A DNA stretch of 55,940 bases from Bradyrhizobium sp. S69. Lineage in GTDB: Bacteria > Pseudomonadota > Alphaproteobacteria > Rhizobiales > Xanthobacteraceae. Below the pieces are notes generated by a model, which did no database searches, was not told where the DNA came from, and saw nothing but the letters and a program-made list of their open reading frames with translations. The position numbers were made by a program, and so were the translations under genes. How positions within the stretch are numbered: position 1 is the stretch's first letter; every line of letters starts with the position of its first letter. Below, piece by piece: positions 51,245 to 55,940 of the stretch. The DNA is taken from the NCBI RefSeq assembly GCF_009766005.1, contig NZ_LMUK01000042.1, positions 227,791 to 283,730 on the forward strand. The letters run 5' to 3'.

Positions 51245-52785
51245 GCGAAACAACCGAGCGGCTGTTCGAGGGAGCGGATTGGGACTTCCGGACATTGCAG
51301 CGTGTCCACGACGCCTGCGAGGAGATTGCGCGATCCGAACTGGGGCTCGATGTCTATCCCAACCAGATCGAGGTCATCACCGCCGAGCAGATGCTGGACG
51401 CCTATTCCTCGGTCGGCATGCCCTTGTTCTACAAGCACTGGTCGTTCGGCAAGCATTTCGCCCACCAGGAGGCATCCTACCGCAAGGGCTTCATGGGGCT
51501 CGCCTATGAGATCGTGATCAACTCTTCGCCGTGTATTTCCTATCTGATGGAGGAAAATACCGCGACGATGCAGACGCTGGTGATCGCGCATGCCGCGTTC
51601 GGTCACAATCATTTTTTCAAGAACAACTATCTGTTCAAGCAGTGGACGGATGCCGAAGGCATTCTGGACTACCTGGATTTCGCCAAGGGCTATGTCGCGC
51701 AATGCGAGGAACGGCATGGCAGGCTCGCGGTCGAGCAGACGCTCGATGCGGCCCATGCCTTGATGTCGCATGGCATCGATCGCTATCCCGGCAAGAAGAA
51801 GCTCGATCTGCGCGTCGAGGAGAAGCGTGCCGGTGAGCGCCGTCAGCACGAAGAGAGCGCGTTCAATGATCTGTGGCGAACGGTTCCGACCGGGCCGGTC
51901 AAGAGCCAGGCCTCGCTGAACACGGAGATGCGGCGCAAATTGCTCGGTCTGCCGCAGGAGAACCTGCTGTACTTCCTGGAGAAGGCAGCACCTCGCCTGA
52001 AACCCTGGCAGCGCGAATTGCTGCGGATCGTGCGCCACATCGCGCAGTATTTCTATCCGCAGAGCCAGACCAAGGTGATGAACGAGGGCACCGCGACCTA
52101 CGTGCATTACCGCATCATGAACCGCCTGCACGAACAGGGCCGGATCACCGACGGCAATTTTCTGGAATTCCTGTCGTCGCACACCAATGTGGTGTTCCAG
52201 CCCGACTTCGACGATCGGCGCTTTTCGGGTTTCAATCCCTATGCGCTTGGGTTCGCGATGATGCAGGACATCGAGCGCATCGTCACCGATCCGGACGCCG
52301 AGGACCGCGAGTGGTTTCCGGAGATTGCGGGTAAAGGCGACGCGATGGCCGTGCTGCGGGATATCTGGGCCAACTACCGCGACGAGAGCTTCATCAGCCA
52401 GTTCCTCAGCCCGCGGCTGATGCGGCACATGCGGATGTTCCATCTGCATGACAACCCCGAGATCACCGAAGGCATCAAGGTCGACGCCATCCACGACGAA
52501 CGCGGCTTCCGTCGCATTCGCCGCGAGCTGTCCAAGCAATATGACGTCGGCTTCATCGATCCCAACATCGAGGTCGTCGATGTCGATCTGGCCGGCGATC
52601 GCCGCCTGATGTTGCGTCACACGGTGGTGAAGGGGCAACGGCTGAACGAGGCCGATGCGAGGCGTGTGCTGCAGCATCTTGCCGATCTCTGGAGCTATGA
52701 CGTCTCGCTGGTCGAGGTCGACGCCAGCGACAATGTCCTCAAGGAATACATCCTGAATCCCCGCGGCATGGCGGCGGCGGCGTAA
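51241..52785 (+). CDS. spoVR: SpoVR family protein
   Basis: A 514-residue SpoVR/YcgB-type protein. Conserved stretches include DVYPNQIEVITAEQMLDAYS, MPLFYKHWSFGKHFAHQEAS, YLMEENTATMQTLVIAHA and GHNHFFKNNY, and MNEGTATYVHYRIMNRL with an HExxH-like context in the family. SpoVR was found in Bacillus as a spore-cortex gene, but in non-sporulating bacteria it belongs to the prkA-yeaH stress operon; recent work links it to cell-wall hydrolase control. The start overlaps yeaH (ATGA), so it is translated in the same operon. Confidence 0.94.
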   Translation: MSETTERLFEGADWDFRTLQRVHDACEEIARSELGLDVYPNQIEVITAEQMLDAYSSVGMPLFYKHWSFGKHFAHQEASYRKGFMGLAYEIVINSSPCISYLMEENTATMQTLVIAHAAFGHNHFFKNNYLFKQWTDAEGILDYLDFAKGYVAQCEERHGRLAVEQTLDAAHALMSHGIDRYPGKKKLDLRVEEKRAGERRQHEESAFNDLWRTVPTGPVKSQASLNTEMRRKLLGLPQENLLYFLEKAAPRLKPWQRELLRIVRHIAQYFYPQSQTKVMNEGTATYVHYRIMNRLHEQGRITDGNFLEFLSSHTNVVFQPDFDDRRFSGFNPYALGFAMMQDIERIVTDPDAEDREWFPEIAGKGDAMAVLRDIWANYRDESFISQFLSPRLMRHMRMFHLHDNPEITEGIKVDAIHDERGFRRIRRELSKQYDVGFIDPNIEVVDVDLAGDRRLMLRHTVVKGQRLNEADARRVLQHLADLWSYDVSLVEVDASDNVLKEYILNPRGMAAAA

Positions 52786-52863
52786 CCGGCCGCCGGCAAT
52801 TCGACGCAGGCTTTCGGCATTCCGCGCTGGCGTCGAGTTTGGCGCTGGCCTATCGTCCGCGCC

Positions 52864-53208
52864 ATGCGATTGAAATCTGCCATATGGGTGGCCGCGTATC
52901 TGCGCCGCTGCCAGACCGAGGGGATATTCGGCGCCGTGCGCAAGCGCGGCGCGGAGGAAGCCGGCGCGGTGTTCGTCAAGGTCGCAACCCTCGACGGCAA
53001 CGCCATGCTGTACAGCCCGGCGCCGCAGACGGTCTACGATGAGAGCCGGCCGGTCGAGCGCATCTTCGTGCCGGCATCGCCGCAACCGCAGCTCGAGTCG
53101 TCGGTCGAGGAGCGGCTGGTCAAGGAACTGCGTTTCGACCCGGACGCCTGGATCGTCGAGACCGAGGACCGCGCCGGGCGGCATTTTCTCGATCTGGCCA
53201 AAGCGTGA
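52864..53208 (+). CDS. DUF1491 family protein
   Basis: A 114-residue protein beginning MRLKSAIWVAAYLRRCQTEG, the signature of the DUF1491 family in Alphaproteobacteria. GAVFVKVATLDGNAMLYSPAP and EERLVKELRFDPDAWIVETED are further family blocks. It has no signal peptide and is probably a small cytoplasmic alpha/beta protein. Function is unknown. It follows the prkA operon by 78 bases on the same strand. Confidence 0.88.
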   Translation: MRLKSAIWVAAYLRRCQTEGIFGAVRKRGAEEAGAVFVKVATLDGNAMLYSPAPQTVYDESRPVERIFVPASPQPQLESSVEERLVKELRFDPDAWIVETEDRAGRHFLDLAKA

Positions 53209-53226
53209 CGTCGTGATCGGCGAGTT

Positions 53227-54207
53227 TTAGCCGCCCGAATTCTTCGAGCCGGTTCGTGGCATGAGGCCTGAGCCGGGTTGCACGGCGGGCCGGGTTTGCG
53301 CGGCCGCCGAGCGGGCGCGGTGGCGCTCGTCATCGTAAAGCGCGGGCCGATACTTCGCCCTCGTCACCGCCATCGTCGAGCCGCGCCATGCCGCCAGCAT
53401 GATAAGTGCGGATCGTTCGCTCAGCCTGTCGTACAGCCGCGACAGCCGGTAGACGTGGTTCACGGATGATCCGAATTCGGGATTGAGGAACATCAGGACG
53501 CGCTGGAATACCGCGCTCGGCATATCGAGCGCGCGCATGGCGCACGCCAGCGCTTCGCCGCCGGGATCGCCGACCACCTGCGCTGCAACCCGCGACGGCA
53601 ATATCAAGGCTTCGCCGAGCTCGAGCTCGAAATTTTCGGTGTCGGCCGCGAATGCCGCCATCTCCAGTGTCTCGATCGCGCGCTTGGCGCGTGCGCCGGG
53701 AATCCGCGCCGAAGCCCGCAGCGGCGTCTCCGGAAGGTTGTGCAGGATCAGCGCGCGTTCGCTGGCGCTGGCACGGAAGAACATCTCGCTGATCTCGGCG
53801 GCGTCTTGCGGTTGCATCGACAGGTTCGATGCCATCCGCAATTCGGCGTCGGTCGGCGCCTTGATCGGCGGAGCGGGAGCCGGCGGTGGCACTGGAATCG
53901 CGGCGGCGACCGGTACGCGCAGATCGGGATTGGACGGTTTCAATCCGAGCTTATTGAGGATTTCGCGCGGCGTCGCCGGATAGATCGCCAGCCGCGCCCG
54001 AACCGCCGCGCGCGTCGCGTCATCGACCTGATCGATCAGGCGCGAGGTCAGCTCGACGAACTGCCGCGCCTCCTCCTCGCTATGCGAGCGGGCCTGAACG
54101 TAGAGATCGGTCAACACCCTCAGCAAGGTCGGGCGAATGTCGACGCCTTCCCTGCGGGACAGCGTCATCAACCCGTCGAAGCCCGGGAAAAGCGGAGGTG
54201 CGGTCAT
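53227..54207 (-). CDS. DUF2336 domain protein, second copy
   Basis: A 326-residue protein of the DUF2336 family, diverged from the copy at 6613. The N-terminal helical repeat part (GVDIRPTLLRVLTDLYVQAR, ARQFVELTSRLIDQVDDATR, ARLAIYPATPREIL) is typical. A Pro-rich linker (PVPPPAPAPPIKAP) separates it from the C-terminal helical half (EISEMFFRASASERALILHN, GEALILPSRVAAQVVGDPGG). The tail is Arg/Pro/Ser-rich and likely disordered. No membrane segment is seen. A perfect CtrA box lies 51 bases upstream of the start, suggesting cell-cycle control. Confidence 0.85.
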   Translation of the reverse strand: MTAPPLFPGFDGLMTLSRREGVDIRPTLLRVLTDLYVQARSHSEEEARQFVELTSRLIDQVDDATRAAVRARLAIYPATPREILNKLGLKPSNPDLRVPVAAAIPVPPPAPAPPIKAPTDAELRMASNLSMQPQDAAEISEMFFRASASERALILHNLPETPLRASARIPGARAKRAIETLEMAAFAADTENFELELGEALILPSRVAAQVVGDPGGEALACAMRALDMPSAVFQRVLMFLNPEFGSSVNHVYRLSRLYDRLSERSALIMLAAWRGSTMAVTRAKYRPALYDDERHRARSAAAQTRPAVQPGSGLMPRTGSKNSGG

Positions 54208-54257
54208 GTCTTGTGTACGCGACTGAGTGATGCTCGCATTAGCCTAGGCCGGTTGCT

Positions 54258-54272
54258 TTAATGGTGCGTTAA
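54258..54272 (-). promoter_or_regulatory. Perfect CtrA box A
   Basis: TTAA-TGGTGCG-TTAA is an exact match to the CtrA consensus TTAA-N7-TTAA. It is 51 bases upstream of the DUF2336 start at 54207, a position fitting promoter control of that gene. Confidence 0.7.
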
Positions 54273-54358
54273 GGAAAACAATCCGTGAAACATTGCAGCT
54301 GTTTTCCGCGGGTTTTCGTGCAACGCCCCGCCATGTGATGCCGGCGTGCCACAGCAAA

Positions 54359-54373
54359 TTAAGAAGCCATTAA
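54359..54373 (+). promoter_or_regulatory. Perfect CtrA box B
   Basis: TTAA-GAAGCCA-TTAA, followed by CC as in strong CtrA sites (TTAACC). It is 74 bases upstream of the small gene at 54447 and about 87 bases from box A, in the same divergent gap. Confidence 0.7.
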
Positions 54374-54446
54374 CCACGTCCTGTTCTTAATGACCGCCAA
54401 TCGCCGGCCAAACCACGCTAGCGCGGCGACCAGAGAGAGCTTGATA

Positions 54447-54644
54447 ATGGGCACCATCATTGAATTTCCGGCGGATGCGGCGTTGCGCCGCCCGGGCTCA
54501 ACCATCGATGGCGGTCCGCGCGAAAATATGGGCACCGTCGTGATCCTTCCTGTCGTCCGCATCGAACGCCAATCCGACGAGACCAGCGGCGGTCGCGGAC
54601 CGGAAGAGGGAACAGCCCCCGGTCGTCGCCGCCGTCGCCGCTGA
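54447..54644 (+). CDS. Small conserved hypothetical protein (MGTIIEFP type)
   Basis: A 65-residue protein. The ATG at 54447 has AGAGAG upstream. The sequence has a duplicated feel: MGTIIEFPADAALRRPG and MGTVVILPVVRIERQ share an MGT-[IV][IV]-x-[FL]P pattern. The C-terminus is highly basic (PGRRRRRR), which could contact nucleic acid. I recall similar short proteins in Bradyrhizobium but no function. A perfect CtrA box upstream suggests cell-cycle control. Confidence 0.65.
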   Translation: MGTIIEFPADAALRRPGSTIDGGPRENMGTVVILPVVRIERQSDETSGGRGPEEGTAPGRRRRRR

Positions 54645-54661
54645 TATCAGGACATCCAACA

Positions 54662-55444
54662 ATGCCGGAGACGTGTTTTCCGATCCGGACAGGACGGCGG
54701 GTTTCGATTTCATCATCGGGGCTGGCGCTCGTTCTCGTGAGCCTTGTGCTCGGCGGTTGCAGCGGCGGCGATTTCGGCCGCACCCGCGAGGATTTTCGCA
54801 ACGACGACATGCATCGCTGGATGGGAGCCGAGGTGACGGGAAGCGTCGGCCTGCATCCGTCGCAATTCCAGTTGACCGACGAGGAGCGCCAGCTTCGCGA
54901 TCTCGCTTATCCCCTGGTCGAACCGCCGCGTTCGCGCCCCGCATGGAAGAGCGTGTTCGGCGATTACAAGCCGCTGGCCTCGCCATGGCGACAGGGCGCG
55001 CCGGCCTTCGATCGCTCCGCCTATGGGCGCATGCTGATCGATGAGCCGCACCGTTCGGATGCATCGCGTTACTCGCAACTGATCGACGACGTGCGCGACG
55101 ACATCACACGGTTCGAGCCGTTCTTCTCCACCGCGGGCCGCGTGCTCGATCTCGATCGCAAACGCAACGCCAGCCTGGCGCATGTGTCCGAATTGTCGCC
55201 GCGCGAGCGCGCCGACGCCACCGCCCGCATGCAGGAGAATTCCCTGATCGTGCAATGGGTGCAGCAAGGCCTGGAGCGGCGCATCTCGTCCTACCATTGG
55301 GCGCTGGAGCGGCTGGTGGTCCAGGCGCCGGATAACATGGCGGCGGACGCCGACCGGTTGATCAACGAATTGGCCAGGCAAACCGCCAATGCACCGCTCT
55401 CGGGGCGGCCGGTGGCCGGCGTTGCGCTGAGTACGCGCGGGTAG
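54662..55444 (+). CDS. Lipoprotein of unknown function
   Basis: A 260-residue lipoprotein. The signal ends in a lipobox (LVLGGCSGG, Cys33), so the mature protein is lipid-anchored. The mature part is mainly helical and charged, with a conserved-looking stretch (FQLTDEERQLRDLAYPLVEP) and a coiled-coil-like region (RVLDLDRKRNASLAHVSELS, ARMQENSLIVQWVQQGLERR). It starts 17 bases after the small gene, so the two probably share the CtrA-box promoter. No named family is recognised. Confidence 0.8.
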   Translation: MPETCFPIRTGRRVSISSSGLALVLVSLVLGGCSGGDFGRTREDFRNDDMHRWMGAEVTGSVGLHPSQFQLTDEERQLRDLAYPLVEPPRSRPAWKSVFGDYKPLASPWRQGAPAFDRSAYGRMLIDEPHRSDASRYSQLIDDVRDDITRFEPFFSTAGRVLDLDRKRNASLAHVSELSPRERADATARMQENSLIVQWVQQGLERRISSYHWALERLVVQAPDNMAADADRLINELARQTANAPLSGRPVAGVALSTRG

Positions 55445-55497
55445 CGCTCGCACGGATCTCCTTATTCAAATTTCAAACAGCCAATCATTCAAGCGCG

Positions 55498-55560
55498 TCA
55501 TTGCGAGCGTTAGCGACTTGTCCGCAGTAGCTCAAGGAGCGAAGGCGGAAGCAATCCAGT
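55498..55560. repeat. Half of a GTCATTGCGAG palindromic repeat
   Basis: GTCATTGCGAGCGTTAGCG, then AAGCAATCCAG, related to the complete element at 36750-36830. Only one half is present here, so it is a decayed copy. It begins the repeat block that fills the right edge. Confidence 0.65.
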
Positions 55561-55580
55561 GGCCGCAGCCTTTCAGTTTT

Positions 55581-55702
55581 CGTCGTCCCGGCCTTGCGCC
55601 GGGACCCATAACCCCTGGCCTCGGTTGTAGGAGAAGGCGTCCACTTCACTGCCGAAACGAGAACACACGGCGTATGGGTCCCGGCGCAAGGCCGGGACGA
55701 CG
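55581..55702. repeat. Intergenic long palindromic repeat, family A copy 2
   Basis: CGTCGTCCCGGCCTTGCGCC and its complement at the other end (GGCGCAAGGCCGGGACGACG) form 20-bp arms over 122 bp. The inner GGGACCCATAACCCCTGGC is identical to copy 1 at 270-392, while the arm ends differ in a matched way (GCGAA against CCTTGC). Confidence 0.85.
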
Positions 55703-55721
55703 TGGTGAGAGACTGACGCAC

Positions 55722-55940
55722 TTCGGCATTCTCGCGACGGCATTCGCCCGAGTTTTGCTAAATTCGTTCGCCCTCAAAAGAGAGGGCGCAGGGAAGACCG
55801 GGTGCGCGCTGCACCCGCGGTCCCGCGTGCAAAAGTAGCAAACAAAAAAACGCACACGAGCATACAGGTTCAGCGGAAGCAGTCCGGCCTTCCCTGCGCA
55901 ATGGTTTTACAGCTTATATCGTGCTCTCCCCGGCGAGACC
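55722..55940 (-). repeat. Dispersed structured repeat, family B copy 2 (truncated by window)
   Basis: Reads on the minus strand as a near-identical copy of 36409-36632. The outer stem is preserved and the second hairpin is CGCCCTC-TCTTTT-GAGGGCG, longer than in copy 1. Its 5' end may continue past the window. Confidence 0.85.

Noticed and set aside
48209..51295. A 1028-codon open frame antisense to prkA and yeaH
   Set aside because: High GC at third positions opens the opposite strand. The sense frames encode clear PrkA and DUF444 proteins with intact motifs; the antisense product is low complexity without a recognisable domain.
51208..53184. A 658-codon minus-strand frame over spoVR and the DUF1491 gene
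   Set aside because: Antisense to well-conserved proteins; no domain seen in the translation.

Overview
The window is GC-rich DNA typical of the Bradyrhizobium/Rhodopseudomonas group (order Hyphomicrobiales, Alphaproteobacteria). The evidence is protein content rather than any marker gene: TIGR03808/TIGR03809-type proteins, an EcfF/OsrA-like sigma/anti-sigma pair, MucR, DUF2336, DUF5330 and DUF1491 proteins, CtrA-type promoter boxes, and intergenic palindromes of the kind scattered through these genomes. I found no rRNA, tRNA, CRISPR array, transposase or phage gene. Most of the window looks like chromosomal housekeeping DNA. The stretch from about 33.0 to 39.2 kb is more accessory: small exported proteins, TPR proteins and many repeats.

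Layout. 0-3.6 kb: end of an unidentified gene, an enoyl-CoA hydratase, an exported Ala/Pro-rich protein, and an ECF sigma factor with its NrsF/OsrA-type membrane anti-sigma factor. 3.7-6.5 kb: a two-gene operon (DadA-like oxidase, hippurate-hydrolase-like amidohydrolase) behind a promoter and a tandem glycine riboswitch. 6.6-9 kb: DUF2336 protein and a membrane diguanylate cyclase. 9.4-12.5 kb: a second ECF sigma factor, its anti-sigma factor and a subtilisin-like protease, in one tight cluster. 12.6-15.7 kb: a possible small RNA, the TIGR03809/TIGR03808 pair and pyroglutamyl peptidase. 15.8-25.2 kb: a long minus-strand block reading folP-folB-folK, methylmalonyl-CoA mutase small subunit, GFA protein, membrane protein, mutase large subunit, a MntA/HepT toxin-antitoxin pair, a DUF3298 protein and the mutase chaperone meaB. 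25.3-33 kb: DUF4332 protein, HerA-like ATPase, GT87, M20 dipeptidase, and a YfeH-like transporter with a divergent LysR regulator. 33-39.2 kb: accessory region. 39.3-47.7 kb: class II aldolase, GT39, MucR, SufE, DUF5330, and a PAS histidine kinase with a peptidoglycan-binding partner. 48-52.8 kb: prkA-yeaH-spoVR stress operon. 52.9-55.4 kb: DUF1491, DUF2336, a small protein and a lipoprotein, with two CtrA boxes. The right edge is repeat DNA.

How genes work together. The mutase subunits and MeaB form a propionyl-CoA/methylmalonyl-CoA module. The glycine riboswitch suggests that the DadA-like enzyme and the amidohydrolase form a glycine or N-acylglycine catabolic unit. In the second ECF cluster, the outer domain of the anti-sigma factor looks like a subtilisin propeptide and the next gene is a subtilase, which suggests a protease-linked signalling circuit. 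The prkA operon carries a textbook intrinsic terminator inside its first gene. These two, the perfect CtrA boxes at 54.3 kb and a dispersed structured repeat are the best leads for new biology.
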